Assembly (NCBI GenBank): GCA_938015435.1
Contig: CALLPN010000016.1
Coordinates: forward strand, 1-64,000
Direction: 5' to 3'
Source: an uncultured Saprospiraceae bacterium
Lineage (GTDB): Bacteria > Bacteroidota > Bacteroidia > Chitinophagales > Saprospiraceae
DNA: 64,000 nt
The notes under the pieces: model-generated
The model's input: the letters and a program-made list of their open reading frames with translations, nothing else
Told to the model about the DNA's origin: nothing
Database searches by the model: none
Part shown: one piece after another, positions 1 to 9,860 of the stretch
How the letters are laid out: each line of letters starts with the position of its first letter
How positions within the stretch are numbered: position 1 is the stretch's first letter
Position numbers and translations under genes: made by a program

Positions 1-970
1 TACTTCCGTCTGAAAATACTGGAGCTTCATATTCAGCCCATGCGTAGCTATCTCCTGTTGGAGTATCTCCACCTTGGATGATAAGAGTATTATCATCACC
101 TGGGTTGAAAAAGAATGCTGGATCAGTATCATTTCCTCCAAATGCCCATAATCCTACTCTATCAGCTAGTGGCGATAGTTCGATTGGGTCTGGAGCTAAT
201 ACTGGAACAAATAAATTACATCCTGCACCTGATATAGTTACTGGGTTTGGTGTAATTAATGTTGAACACTCACCTGGCTCTAGGTTCTCGATAATGTCAC
301 CTGGACATTCGAGGTCACAGAATATTGGACAAGAAGTTGCGTCAGCTAAGAATTCGATAGCACCTCCTAAAAGGTCTCCGTCACCGGCTGCATCTACTCC
401 TGCATCGTTGAAAGTATCACAAACTTGTATAGTCCATACACCTTCACCATCTTCTCCTGCGAATGCAGTATTCATTGGTCCGTCTTCTGGAGCAAATTCT
501 CCTGTAAATGGAGCAACTCCATCTACAACATTAACTGCTGCACCATCAACGAATAAAGTACCAGTATAATTATCACCTGATCCACCTTCACCGTCAGCTA
601 GTTCGAGTGTAGTTCCTGCTGGTGAGATAAGGATTATATCCATATCACCATCAAATGTATGAGCAATATCAATAGATACATTAGCGATTGAAATATCACT
701 TCCTATTTCTGTATCTAACATTTCGCCTCCTGGGCATAAAAAGCTTAAATCTGTAACATCAATTGACATTTCAGCAAGTCCACCCGCACAATTAGTACCA
801 GTGGCAGCTACTCCTGCGAGTACTTGGCCATCGATATCGCCAGCTGTTATCGTAAAATCATACGACTGGGCCGATAATCCTACACACATAAAACAGGATA
901 TAGCTAGAAAAGCAAGTTTCTTTATTGTTTGGGGAAAACAGAGTCGATATCCATCTGGTTGAATATACAT
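1..970 (-). CDS. Secreted P-domain/HYR-type surface protein, N-terminal part (runs off the left edge)
   Basis: The frame is open from an ATG at 970 to the left edge, so only about 323 residues are visible. The first ~35 residues form a signal peptide with a hydrophobic core (KKLAFLAISCFMCVGLSAQ). Residues ~60-200 resemble the P (Homo B) domain found beside subtilisin-like proteases: IAHTFDGDMDIILISPAGT, then GEGVWTIQVCDTFND near the end of the domain. After it comes a Cys-bearing stretch (CDLECPGDIIENLEPGEC) typical of HYR/Ig-like repeats in Bacteroidota surface proteins. The ATG gives a 14-residue lead before the hydrophobic core; no other ATG precedes the core. A T9SS sorting domain would be expected at the missing C-terminus (inference). 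Exact function is unknown; probably a cell-surface or secreted protein. Confidence 0.8.
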   Translation of the reverse strand, partial: MYIQPDGYRLCFPQTIKKLAFLAISCFMCVGLSAQSYDFTITAGDIDGQVLAGVAATGTNCAGGLAEMSIDVTDLSFLCPGGEMLDTEIGSDISIANVSIDIAHTFDGDMDIILISPAGTTLELADGEGGSGDNYTGTLFVDGAAVNVVDGVAPFTGEFAPEDGPMNTAFAGEDGEGVWTIQVCDTFNDAGVDAAGDGDLLGGAIEFLADATSCPIFCDLECPGDIIENLEPGECSTLITPNPVTISGAGCNLFVPVLAPDPIELSPLADRVGLWAFGGNDTDPAFFFNPGDDNTLIIQGGDTPTGDSYAWAEYEAPVFSDGS

Positions 971-1221
971 AAGATCGAGGATTTTAAAAAAATCAGTAAA
1001 GTTGAATACATGGGCCTAGTCATTCCAGCTTTCGCCAAAATGAAATGTAGTTCTCGATCTATTAGGTCCTTAGTCTAATTTAGATAGGGATCGAATCAGG
1101 AACCCTACCTACCCTCGAAGATAGGCCTAACACCAAACAATTAATAGCTTATAGAATACTTTAATTGTATATTTATTAGTGGAATATTTCATCTACCTGA
1201 ATTTGGGTAGACACTGATTTT

Positions 1222-2457
1222 TTATGCGACTTTGAGCTTTTCTAGTTTAGACTTATCAACCTTATCTTTAGCATAAGTCAGATCTACTTCAAATTCTTTG
1301 ATATCGCTATGAGATGGCAATTCAAACATTGCGTCGGTAAGTATAGCTTCACAGATCGACCTCAACCCTCTTGCTCCTAACTTATAATCAAGCGCTTTAC
1401 CTGCGATGTAATCCATTGCATCTTTTGTAAAAGAAAGGCGTATTCCTTCCATTTCAAAGAGCCTAGAATATTGTTTTAATAATGCATTCTTTGGTTCCGT
1501 AAGGATATTAATTAATGTTTCCTTATCTAAAGGTTCTAAGTATGTTAGTACTGGTATTCTACCGATCAATTCGGGTATCAACCCAAATGACTTGATATCT
1601 TGATGTGACACATATTGGAGTAGGTTATCACCATCGATCTGTTCACTATCTTCAGTACTAAATCCTATTACTTGAGTATTATACCTTTTCGCTATTAGCT
1701 TCTGAATTCCATCAAATGCTCCACCACAGATAAAAAGTATATCATTGGTATCTACTTTGATCATACTTTGCTCAGGATGCTTACGACCTCCCTGAGGGGG
1801 TACGTTTACTACCGTTCCTTCTAGCATCTTTAACATGGCTTGCTGCACACCCTCACCAGATACATCACGTGTGATACTTGGATTATCGTTTTTACGTGCG
1901 ATTTTATCTATCTCATCTATATATACGATTCCCTTTTGCGCGGCTTCTACATTGAAGTCACAAGCCTGCAATAACCTACTCAACATACTTTCTACATCCT
2001 CCCCTACATATCCTGCCTCAGTAAACACTGTAGCATCTACAATAGTAAATGGCACTTGCAAGAATTTAGCGATCGTCTTGGCCAATAAGGTCTTTCCTGT
2101 TCCAGTTTCACCAATAAACATGATGTTTGATTTCTGTATTTCTACATCATCAATTTTATTAAACTTCAATCTTTTATAATGATTATAAACAGCTACAGAA
2201 AGATACTTCTTAGCTTCTGTTTGACCTATTACATACTGATCTAGATACCTTTTAATATCTGCAGGCTTTATATCTTCAGATATGTTGAATTCATGTCCTA
2301 CTTCACCTTCTGACTTAGCACCTACTTCGTCAGATACTATTTCGTAAGCTTGCTCTATACAGACATCACAAATGTGTCCTTCTATACCTGCTATAAGTAC
2401 AAGAGCCTCGCTCTTATCTCTACCACAAAATGAACATTTTAGCTTTTTATTTTTCAT
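1222..2457 (-). CDS. clpX: ATP-dependent Clp protease ATP-binding subunit ClpX
   Basis: Hexameric AAA+ unfoldase that recognises tagged proteins and threads them into ClpP in the cytoplasm. The 411-residue length is normal. An N-terminal C4 zinc-binding domain is present (Cys 8, 11, 30, 33), followed by Walker A GETGTGKT at 116-123, the GYVG pore loop, Walker [10 protein letters not shown], the VIGFST loop that docks on ClpP, and sensor-2 GARGLRSI. It lies last in a same-strand tig-clpP-clpX series, about 200 bp after clpP, the classic order. The gap to clpP is long enough for its own promoter, but none was recognised with confidence. Identification is secure. Confidence 0.97.
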   Translation of the reverse strand: MKNKKLKCSFCGRDKSEALVLIAGIEGHICDVCIEQAYEIVSDEVGAKSEGEVGHEFNISEDIKPADIKRYLDQYVIGQTEAKKYLSVAVYNHYKRLKFNKIDDVEIQKSNIMFIGETGTGKTLLAKTIAKFLQVPFTIVDATVFTEAGYVGEDVESMLSRLLQACDFNVEAAQKGIVYIDEIDKIARKNDNPSITRDVSGEGVQQAMLKMLEGTVVNVPPQGGRKHPEQSMIKVDTNDILFICGGAFDGIQKLIAKRYNTQVIGFSTEDSEQIDGDNLLQYVSHQDIKSFGLIPELIGRIPVLTYLEPLDKETLINILTEPKNALLKQYSRLFEMEGIRLSFTKDAMDYIAGKALDYKLGARGLRSICEAILTDAMFELPSHSDIKEFEVDLTYAKDKVDKSKLEKLKVA

Positions 2458-2659
2458 ATCTGACTGTTTTTAAATCACTATTTGATCGCAAAATTTCATA
2501 GTGATGAACTTTAACACAACGATCCTGATGTATACTTCATTTTATATAAGTCATTAAGAGAGATCGTATCTATAATAGAAATGCATATGATACCATCATC
2601 GTTCCCATTGAAAAAGACAATTGCATCATATGCATTTTAATCTGAAAGCAACATATTAA

Positions 2660-3361
2660 CTATGCTTCTTTCTTTCTTGGATTTTTTCTGTCTAATACTT
2701 CATCAACTAAACCATATTCTTTTGCTTCTGTTGCTGTCATCCAATTATCACGCATAGAATCATTTAGGATATCATCAAAAGATTTTCCTGTGTGATGAGC
2801 CATAATTTCGTACAATTCATCTCTAAGTTTCTTGATCAGATTGTATGAGATCTCCATATCAGTAAACTGACCTTGCATCCCTCCACTTGGCTGGTGTATC
2901 ATCACTCTACTATGTTGTAGACATGTACGCTTACCTGTTACACCTGCGCATAGTAATACTGCGCCCATACTCGCTGCCAATCCTGTACATATAGTTCCTA
3001 CATCAGGTGCCACATACTGCATTGTATCATAGATACCCATTCCTGCTATCACAGATCCTCCTGGACTATTGATAAACATTTGAATATCTCTTTTTGGATC
3101 AGTAGATTCTAAAAAAAGTAGTTGTGCTTGGATTACATTAGCCACATAGTCATTCACAGGTACTCCCATAAAGATGATTCTATCCATCATCAGTCTTGAG
3201 AATACATCCATGCTTGCTACATTCATCTGGCGCTCCTCTATTACTTGCGGAGTAAATCCATTGATATTAGGTACCGTAGCACCCATATATTTATCGAGGT
3301 GCATGCCACTCATATTGAGGTGCTTAGTAGCATACTTTCTAAATTCATCTTTTGGAAACAT
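2660..3361 (-). CDS. clpP: ATP-dependent Clp protease proteolytic subunit ClpP
   Basis: Serine peptidase that forms the 14-mer proteolytic chamber used by ClpX. The 233 residues include the catalytic Ser131 in GLAASMGAV, His156 in RVMIHQPSGG and Asp205 in MRDNWM, spaced as in the family. The N-terminus is ~25 residues longer than in E. coli ClpP, which may be a propeptide or a start called too early; Met17 and Met20 are alternatives. It sits 60 bp after tig and ahead of clpX on the same strand, so co-transcription with tig is likely. Confidence 0.97.
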   Translation of the reverse strand: MFPKDEFRKYATKHLNMSGMHLDKYMGATVPNINGFTPQVIEERQMNVASMDVFSRLMMDRIIFMGVPVNDYVANVIQAQLLFLESTDPKRDIQMFINSPGGSVIAGMGIYDTMQYVAPDVGTICTGLAASMGAVLLCAGVTGKRTCLQHSRVMIHQPSGGMQGQFTDMEISYNLIKKLRDELYEIMAHHTGKSFDDILNDSMRDNWMTATEAKEYGLVDEVLDRKNPRKKEA

Positions 3362-3421
3362 ATCTGTAGTATATTTTATAAGTCTGTCAAATAATGATGA
3401 AAAATACTAAGAATAATTGAA

Positions 3422-4813
3422 TTACCCTTTCCCCTTCATCTCTTCATTGTAAGCATCTACAACGCCTTTGAACTCATCAGTGTTCAATGATTTCACCTCT
3501 GTTGTGACTTCTTTAACTAATGCATTCATTAGTTTGTCAAACTCTACACCAGTATATATCTGATTTAATTGCTGCTGATCATTAAGTAATCTCGGTATGA
3601 TCCCTTCGATCATCGCCTCATCTACTCCAGCAGCTCCACCACCGAAGTAAGATAATACTCTTTCTCTAGCTGCTGCTTTGATATCGTCTTCTGTAACTTC
3701 TACCTTATGTTGTTCCATCAATTGGGACTTAATAAGTGTCCATTGTAGTTGCTTAGCATATGCATCATACTCTTGCTCTATATTTAGCGTTTCTGCATTT
3801 TCAGTTGCCACCCGGATCCATCTTTTCATGAATACTTCTGGAAATTCTACTGGATGCTGTTCAATAAGATCACTCGCAATCTTTCCCTTAAGTAGATTAT
3901 CACTTTCTTTCGTATAATGTTTTTTTACGTTAGTTCTGATAGCATCTTTAGCTTTCTCTTCACTATCCACTGATTGATCACCTGTGAATTTCTGGAAAAA
4001 CTCAGCGTTCTTCTCGGCTTCAGTCACTCTCATCACTTTGGTAACTTCACCTCTAAACATTTTGCCTACACTGGCTGCCTCCTCCGGCTCTAGCTTAAGT
4101 AAATACTTAGCTACATAATCTTCAGAAGTACCATTCTCTAAAGTATATACATCAAAATCTAATGAATCACCTTTCTTCGCTCCTAAGAACGCTTTTTTAG
4201 CTTTTTCATCTTTGATCATGTTCACTAACACAGAGAATTCTGTCTCGTGACCACCTTCTTTTACTTTCTTACCATCAAGTTCAACAGACATAACTGTCAC
4301 TAAATCGTTTTCTATAATAGCTTCTTCGGTTTCCTCTTGCGTCCCTAATCTCTTCAGTCCATTCGCGATCTCTTCTTCGATCATTGCATCAGGAACTTGA
4401 ACATCATATGTTGTATATATACCTAGATCCTTTGCAGCTTTTAATTTAAGCTTTGGTGCTTCTGCGAAATCGAAGTTAAACGTAATGTCTTCTATTTTAA
4501 ATGGATCTAATGCCACTTGCTCCTCTTCAGTTTCTGAAGGTATAGGCTGTCCGATAAGATCAAGCTCTTCTGATTTGATATATTCAGAAAGCTCAGTTTG
4601 CATCACGTTGTTAACTGTATCAGCTAGTATACCGTGACCGTGCATCTTTTTGATGAAGTTGACAGGAGTTTTTCCTTTACGAAACCCTTTGATCTGAGCT
4701 TTGCTAGCGTAATCTTTAAGACTGTTGTTATACTTATCTTTGATGTCAGCCGTTTCTACTGTGATCGTGATAGTCCCAGTTCCGTTTCCTGTGTCTTTTC
4801 TATCAATTTTCAT
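3422..4813 (-). CDS. tig: Trigger factor (ribosome-associated chaperone)
   Basis: Chaperone that binds the ribosomal exit tunnel and shields nascent chains. The ribosome-docking signature GFRKGKTP lies at residues 43-50 in the N-terminal domain. The following region is the divergent PPIase-like segment usual in Bacteroidota, and a long helical, Glu/Lys-rich C-terminal domain follows. Length of 463 aa is slightly above the usual ~430-450. It is the first gene of tig-clpP-clpX, a conserved protein-quality-control cluster. Confidence 0.93.
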   Translation of the reverse strand: MKIDRKDTGNGTGTITITVETADIKDKYNNSLKDYASKAQIKGFRKGKTPVNFIKKMHGHGILADTVNNVMQTELSEYIKSEELDLIGQPIPSETEEEQVALDPFKIEDITFNFDFAEAPKLKLKAAKDLGIYTTYDVQVPDAMIEEEIANGLKRLGTQEETEEAIIENDLVTVMSVELDGKKVKEGGHETEFSVLVNMIKDEKAKKAFLGAKKGDSLDFDVYTLENGTSEDYVAKYLLKLEPEEAASVGKMFRGEVTKVMRVTEAEKNAEFFQKFTGDQSVDSEEKAKDAIRTNVKKHYTKESDNLLKGKIASDLIEQHPVEFPEVFMKRWIRVATENAETLNIEQEYDAYAKQLQWTLIKSQLMEQHKVEVTEDDIKAAARERVLSYFGGGAAGVDEAMIEGIIPRLLNDQQQLNQIYTGVEFDKLMNALVKEVTTEVKSLNTDEFKGVVDAYNEEMKGKG

Positions 4814-5046
4814 ATCTACTGTGTGTATTTACTTAAATGGAGTGAATCCTCATTTGTTGCCTCTAACAACCGAGCGATCTATTTATTTGTTGTAATATTT
4901 TTATTAATCTTGGCTCAATGGAATATCGACTGAGTTAATTTAATCATTAAGGATGGCCTTAAACACAAATGCTTTTCCCAGCAAAAAGAGCATAAGAAAA
5001 GCATTTATTATAGAACATCATATCGATGTAAATATTGAAAAATATG

Positions 5047-5128
5047 TGCGGGTGGAGGGACTCGAACCCCCACGCCGTGAAGCACTAGATCCTAAGTCTA
5101 GCATGTCTACCAATTTCATCACACCCGC
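5047..5128 (-). tRNA. tRNA-Leu (anticodon UAG)
   Basis: Read on the minus strand this is an 82-nt class II tRNA. The acceptor stem GCGGGTG pairs with CACCCGC, with an A discriminator. The anticodon stem CTAGA/TCTAG encloses loop CTTAGGA, giving anticodon TAG. A long variable arm follows, as in tRNA-Leu, and the T-arm contains GGTTCGAGTCC. The 3' CCA is not encoded. It lies between tig and rel with no other RNA gene beside it. Confidence 0.95.
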
Positions 5129-5360
5129 GTGAAAGAACTTCATCTTTCTTAAAGCGCTGCAAATGTAATACCTTTTTGAGAAAATATCTATGTTTTTGAA
5201 AAAATATTTGACATATGGCATCTCCTTTCAGTATCATTCATCAAAAAGTAATAGAATCCCTAATTTATAAGGGCTCCAAGTGCATCATATTGGCCAAGAG
5301 GAGCCATATTTGCAGTATTATTATTGATACATATTCATACCTATAAGCTATTTCATAATC

Positions 5361-7577
5361 ATGTCTGCTACCAAAGAAATAACTCAAGACGAGCGCAAAG
5401 AAATAAGAGCTGCATTTGACAGCCTAATGGTCAAAATAAAACCCAAGCTCTCAGGCGATGATCATATGTACTTAGAACGTGCTTATGAAATGGCTGTGCA
5501 TGGTCACAGATTCCAAAGAAGAAAGTCTGGAGAACCCTATATATTACACCCTCTGGAGGTGGCACGTATTTCTTTCGAAGAGATGGGACTCGGTCCTACA
5601 GCCGTTGTATGTGCTATACTTCATGATGTAGTAGAAGATACAGAATATACCTTAGATGATATTGCCAAATCATTTAACCCAAGAATAGTAAAAATCGTAG
5701 ATGGCCTTACCAAATTAGATGGCCTTTATAATGTAGAAAGCCCACAAGCAGAAAATTTCAAAAAGGTATTGAGTACTCTTGTAGAGGATGTACGTGTAAT
5801 CCTCATAAAGATGTGCGACAGAATACATAATCTGCGTACGATAGGATCAATGCCGAGGCACAAACAACTCAAAATAGCTGCTGAGACCAGTTATATCTAC
5901 ATGCCTCTATCTCATAGACTCGGCTTGTATAAGATCAAAACAGAATTTCAAGACCTTTGCCTTAAGATCAATGAACCAGCTGTATACACTGATCTGAAGC
6001 AGAAAATTAGCCAAACTGCATCTGATCGTAAGGAATACATCTCGAAATTCATTACTCCAATGGAAGCGAAACTAGATGAACTAGATATACCCTACCGCAC
6101 ACAAAGTAGAATAAAGGCGATATCAAGTATCTATAATAAAATCAAGACCAAAAAAACTCCCTTTGAAGAAATCTATGACATTTTTGCAGTAAGAATTATC
6201 ATTGATACCCCCGTAGATAAAGAGAAAAGTTTTTGCTGGCAAGTATATAGTATAATCACTGATGTCTATAATCCAATACCCGAGCGTCTTAAAGATTGGG
6301 TAACTACACCCAAAGGAAATGGATACGAGTCACTTCACACTACCGTAATCGGACCCAACGGTAGATTTGTAGAAGTACAGATACGTAGTGAGCGAATGGA
6401 TGAGATCGCTGAAAAGGGATTCGCTGCGCATTGGAAATATAAAGGTGTCAAAAACGAACATAGTGTATACGATAGATGGCTATCTAATATCAGGGAAGTA
6501 CTCGATACTCAGCATAATAGTGCATTAGAATTTTTAAACGATTTCAAGAGTAATCTTTTCGCAGAAGAGATCTATGCTTTTACACCTAATGGTGATATGA
6601 AGATCTTACCAAAAGGTGCTACAGCCCTTGATTTTGCATTTGATGTTCATTCAGATGTTGGATACCAAGCTACAGCTATTAAGATCAACAACAAGCTTGT
6701 TCCTATGGGGTACAAGCTTCAAAATGGTGATCAAGTCTTCGTAACTACAAATAAGAATCAAAAGCCTACAGAAAACTGGCTTAAAATGGTGGTTACCGGA
6801 AAAGCTAGATCTAAGATTAGATCTGCTATGAAGGAAGAACGCCGTAAAAAAGGAGAATTAGGCAAAGAAGCACTTCAGCGTAAACTCAAAAATCTCAAAG
6901 TCAACTATGACGATAATATTGATATGCTTGTTAAGCATTTTGGATTTATTTCTAGACCGGATCTCTATTTTGCATTGGCTAATGACCATATAAGAGTAGC
7001 AGAATTAAAGGCATTTGAAGTAGTCGACCATAATCTAGTACTCCGTGAAGTAGAAAAAGTACCACCAACACCAAGTGATGATAAGAAGCCTAAAAAAATA
7101 CACAACAACAAGAGTAATATACTTGTAAATGGCGAACCTGCTGATATGTATCAGTTTTCATTATCGAACTGCTGTAGTCCAGTACAGGGTGATGATATAT
7201 TTGGGTACCTGACTGCTACTACTGGTCTCAAAATCCACAGAACCAACTGTCCTAATGCGACTCACTTGATGGCCAATTACGGCTATAGAATTCTTAAGGC
7301 GGAATGGAGTAATTCTGTTTCCTCAGAATTTGTAGTAGATTTACTCGTAACAGGAGTCGATAGTGGTGTTGGAGTAATTCAAGCATTGACCAACGAAATA
7401 TCTAATAAGCTAGGTATTGATATTAGGTCATTTGCAATCGCTGGGACACAAGGTGTATTCGAAGGAAAAATAAGTATTGTTGTGAAGAACACTAATCAGC
7501 TAACTGTTGTCTTAAGAGCCGTAGAGAAGGTTGATGGCGTATCTACTGTCAGTCGCATCTCAAAAGCGGATAACTAA
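5361..7577 (+). CDS. rel: Bifunctional (p)ppGpp synthetase/hydrolase, Rel/SpoT family
   Basis: Makes and degrades the stringent-response alarmone (p)ppGpp in the cytoplasm. The 738-residue protein starts with an HD hydrolase domain (HPLEVARI and ILHDVVEDT, about residues 55-105). The synthetase domain follows (YDIFAVRIIID, then GNGYESLHTTVIGP and VEVQIRSERMDEIAE). The RLKD form of the RxKD motif suggests a bifunctional enzyme rather than a synthetase-only RelA, which carries ExDD. A TGS domain (IYAFTPNGDMKILPKGATALDFA) and a C-terminal CC/ACT regulatory region complete the standard layout. Fur begins 7 bp after the stop, so the two are probably one operon. Confidence 0.96.
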   Translation: MSATKEITQDERKEIRAAFDSLMVKIKPKLSGDDHMYLERAYEMAVHGHRFQRRKSGEPYILHPLEVARISFEEMGLGPTAVVCAILHDVVEDTEYTLDDIAKSFNPRIVKIVDGLTKLDGLYNVESPQAENFKKVLSTLVEDVRVILIKMCDRIHNLRTIGSMPRHKQLKIAAETSYIYMPLSHRLGLYKIKTEFQDLCLKINEPAVYTDLKQKISQTASDRKEYISKFITPMEAKLDELDIPYRTQSRIKAISSIYNKIKTKKTPFEEIYDIFAVRIIIDTPVDKEKSFCWQVYSIITDVYNPIPERLKDWVTTPKGNGYESLHTTVIGPNGRFVEVQIRSERMDEIAEKGFAAHWKYKGVKNEHSVYDRWLSNIREVLDTQHNSALEFLNDFKSNLFAEEIYAFTPNGDMKILPKGATALDFAFDVHSDVGYQATAIKINNKLVPMGYKLQNGDQVFVTTNKNQKPTENWLKMVVTGKARSKIRSAMKEERRKKGELGKEALQRKLKNLKVNYDDNIDMLVKHFGFISRPDLYFALANDHIRVAELKAFEVVDHNLVLREVEKVPPTPSDDKKPKKIHNNKSNILVNGEPADMYQFSLSNCCSPVQGDDIFGYLTATTGLKIHRTNCPNATHLMANYGYRILKAEWSNSVSSEFVVDLLVTGVDSGVGVIQALTNEISNKLGIDIRSFAIAGTQGVFEGKISIVVKNTNQLTVVLRAVEKVDGVSTVSRISKADN

Positions 7578-7584
7578 TTGAACT

Positions 7585-8070
7585 ATGAACCAAGAGGCTA
7601 TAGAAAATAACGAGCAACTATTAGAAGAAGTAAAAGCAATTTTTACATCTCATTTAGTGTCTAACTCTCACCGAAAGACACCTGAGCGCTATGCCATCTT
7701 GGAGGAGATCTACCGTAGATCTGACCACTTCGATGCAGAGACTCTATACATACACATGAAAAATCAAAACTATCGTGTGAGTCGAGCCACTGTTTATAAT
7801 ACACTAGAGTTACTTGTCAATTGTGACCTTGTCAGTAAAAATCAATTTGGTAAAAATTTAGCTCAATACGAAAAGTCATATGGCTATAAGCAACATGATC
7901 ATTTGATCTGTGTTGATTGTAGCAAAGTACTAGAATTCTGTGATCCTCGTATCCAGCAAATAAAGAGTATGATGGGTGAAATATTAAATTTCAAAGTGAC
8001 ACATCACTCGCTTAACTTATATGGGAAGTGTGATGGAGCTTGCGATAGGACAAAAAAGGCAGTTGATTAA
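7585..8070 (+). CDS. Fur family metal-dependent transcriptional repressor
   Basis: Winged-helix DNA-binding repressor with a C-terminal dimerisation domain. The HTH region includes [14 protein letters not shown] and [15 protein letters not shown]. The metal-binding half has [15 protein letters not shown] and a second Cys pair in YGKCDGAC, the structural zinc site of Fur/PerR. Length of 161 aa is normal. Whether it senses iron (Fur), peroxide (PerR) or zinc (Zur) cannot be told from motifs alone. Only 7 bp separate it from rel, suggesting co-expression of stringent and metal control. Confidence 0.9.
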   Translation: MNQEAIENNEQLLEEVKAIFTSHLVSNSHRKTPERYAILEEIYRRSDHFDAETLYIHMKNQNYRVSRATVYNTLELLVNCDLVSKNQFGKNLAQYEKSYGYKQHDHLICVDCSKVLEFCDPRIQQIKSMMGEILNFKVTHHSLNLYGKCDGACDRTKKAVD

Positions 8071-8265
8071 TTTTTGGAGGATACCAGCACAGATTACAAA
8101 CACTTTCACATTCGAAGCTCTACCCATTTTTAATGTTCTGATTTACACTTTAGTTCGTTAGTATCAAGTATAAATCAGAATCATTTTGACCTTTTCTAGT
8201 TCAGATTTTTCCTTAATGTTTGTGATCAACGGCTATTTATCTCTGTCAAATACATCCTCATATCA

Positions 8266-8847
8266 CTAATGTTTTATCACTCTAAAAGTAATGTTGAGCC
8301 TTGGACCAATAGACTTTTTGGTCTTAGGAATCTGATGCTTCCAATGATGTTGAGTTTCACCCGCCATGATTAATAGCGATCCACTCTTCAAAGGAATATC
8401 TTTTCGCTTAATCGATTTATCTCTAATGTGCTTGAGTTGGAAAGTGCGCTCTGCACCAAATGATAACGAGGCAATTACCGGATTAACACCTAATTCGGGT
8501 TCATTATCTTGATGATAACCCATAGAGTCATTTCCACCTCGATAATAATTAAGTAATGCGCTATTAAACTGAACTTTAGCAAGCAAGCTTACTTTAGATT
8601 TCAACTCTTCCAACATTTCTATCCACGGCGTAGGATTTAGTTGTATACCTGAATATTTATAACTCAACCCTTGATCACCATACCAAGCTGTTAGCCTTGG
8701 TTCATCGTATACCTTACCAAACATTTTGATCTTATTCTGCTGCCATTTAATATCGTCCAAAAGAATTTGTAAGTATTGGATACTTTCATCGTGAGGAATA
8801 AAATCCTGATAATAACTTAGCTCGCCGTCTGATAGTGGTATTTGCAT
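8266..8847 (-). CDS. AlkB-like 2-oxoglutarate/Fe(II) dioxygenase
   Basis: Probable oxidative demethylase of alkylated nucleic acid. The iron ligands are visible as HxD at His112/Asp114 (GYHQDNEPELG) and His171 (HHWKHQIPK). The 2-oxoglutarate-binding arginines are in GPRLNITFR (Arg183, Arg189), the RxxxxxR signature of AlkB. Length of 193 aa fits ALKBH2/3-like bacterial homologues. It is followed on the same strand, 9 bp away, by the FKBP gene's 3' end region, though the two seem functionally unrelated. Substrate (DNA or RNA) cannot be read from the sequence. Confidence 0.9.
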   Translation of the reverse strand: MQIPLSDGELSYYQDFIPHDESIQYLQILLDDIKWQQNKIKMFGKVYDEPRLTAWYGDQGLSYKYSGIQLNPTPWIEMLEELKSKVSLLAKVQFNSALLNYYRGGNDSMGYHQDNEPELGVNPVIASLSFGAERTFQLKHIRDKSIKRKDIPLKSGSLLIMAGETQHHWKHQIPKTKKSIGPRLNITFRVIKH

Positions 8848-8856
8848 TAAGTACTT

Positions 8857-9420
8857 CTAGTTCATTTTTATAATTTCCAGCTCAAATGTCAATGGCGTAT
8901 CTGGACCAATCATACTTCCAAAACCTCTGCTTTGATAAGCCAAACGCGATGGAACGACTAAAGTCATTTTAGATCCCAGTTTCATATACCTCAGTCCCTC
9001 AAGCCAACCCATAATCAATCCAGTTGTTCCTAATTTAAATTTTAAAGGATTACCACGGTCCACGCTGCTATCAAATACTCTTCCATCCAAAAAACGACCC
9101 GTATAATGGACTTCTAGTTGATCGCCTGGTCTAATTCTTTCACCAGTTCCTTCTTGTGTAATTTGATAATATAAGCCTGTCACAGACCTAGTAGGAGCTA
9201 GATTCTTATCTACGATATAATCGATAATTTGATTTTCTTCTCTTTCATCAAGATTACTTGGGTTACTATAGTAAAATTGATACAGCTGATTGATGTCTAC
9301 TGTTTTATTAGACATATCTACGCTAGAAGCTTCATTTTCAACCGATGTTTGGCTATTTGGTTTACAACCAATTGAAATTGTGACTAATGCAACACATATT
9401 AATTGAACTATCTTCTTCAT
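8857..9420 (-). CDS. FKBP-type peptidyl-prolyl isomerase lipoprotein
   Basis: Prolyl isomerase probably anchored to a membrane facing the periplasm. The frame is open further upstream (to 9633), but that would overlap the divergent thioredoxin gene. The ATG at 9420 gives a proper lipoprotein signal (MKKIVQLICVALVTISIGC, lipobox Cys19), so I chose it; the product is 187 aa. The FKBP core lies in the C-terminal half: GDQLEVHYTGRFLDGRVFDSS, then GLIMGWLEGLRYMKLGSKMTL and GPDTPLTFELEII. A short helical region precedes it. Probably an envelope folding helper. Confidence 0.92.
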   Translation of the reverse strand: MKKIVQLICVALVTISIGCKPNSQTSVENEASSVDMSNKTVDINQLYQFYYSNPSNLDEREENQIIDYIVDKNLAPTRSVTGLYYQITQEGTGERIRPGDQLEVHYTGRFLDGRVFDSSVDRGNPLKFKLGTTGLIMGWLEGLRYMKLGSKMTLVVPSRLAYQSRGFGSMIGPDTPLTFELEIIKMN

Positions 9421-9498
9421 AATATCTTTTATATCAATGATCGGAGCATCCAACGGCTCCAAATAATAAAATAAGACACAAAAATAAATTAATATATC

Positions 9499-9804
9499 AT
9501 GGCAAAGACTAATTTTCACGATCTGATAGATGATGGACTTCCAGTATTGATAGATTTCTATGCCGATTGGTGTGGACCTTGCAAAGCTATGATGCCGGTC
9601 ATACAAGAGGTAAAAGAAGAACTTGGTGATCAAGTACGAATCATTAAAATCAATATTGATAAAAATGAAGAACTAGCACAACAGCTAGAAATCAGAAGTA
9701 TTCCCACTCTTATGATTTATGACAAAGGTGAAGTAAAATGGAGACATACTGGCGGTCAAAGTAAACAAGTCCTAGTCACCAAACTGGAAGAGTATTTAGA
9801 TTAA
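9499..9804 (+). CDS. trxA: Thioredoxin
   Basis: Small cytoplasmic disulfide reductase. The 101 residues carry the active site WCGPC (Cys25, Cys28) after VLIDFYAD, the cis-Pro loop RSIPTLMIYDKG, and no signal peptide. It is divergent from the FKBP gene with 78 bp between the two start codons, so the promoters share that short gap. Confidence 0.95.
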   Translation: MAKTNFHDLIDDGLPVLIDFYADWCGPCKAMMPVIQEVKEELGDQVRIIKINIDKNEELAQQLEIRSIPTLMIYDKGEVKWRHTGGQSKQVLVTKLEEYLD

Positions 9805-9860
9805 TTTAGAAGCTTTTTACATTCAACTATTTAGCAAGATTTAAAGTGGTATAATATTTA

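Noticed and set aside
78-569. 163-codon plus-strand ORF
   Set aside because: Antisense shadow of the secreted P-domain protein, low-complexity Ser/Pro/Ala composition.
1020-1130. Possible tRNA or structured leader left of clpX
   Set aside because: A T-loop-like string (GGTTCCTGATTCGATCC) is present on the minus strand but no acceptor stem or anticodon arm fits.
5018-5221. 67-codon minus-strand ORF
   Set aside because: It is read through the tRNA-Leu gene on the same strand.
9421-9633. Upstream extension of the FKBP gene
   Set aside because: It would overlap the thioredoxin gene and bury the lipoprotein signal at residue 72.
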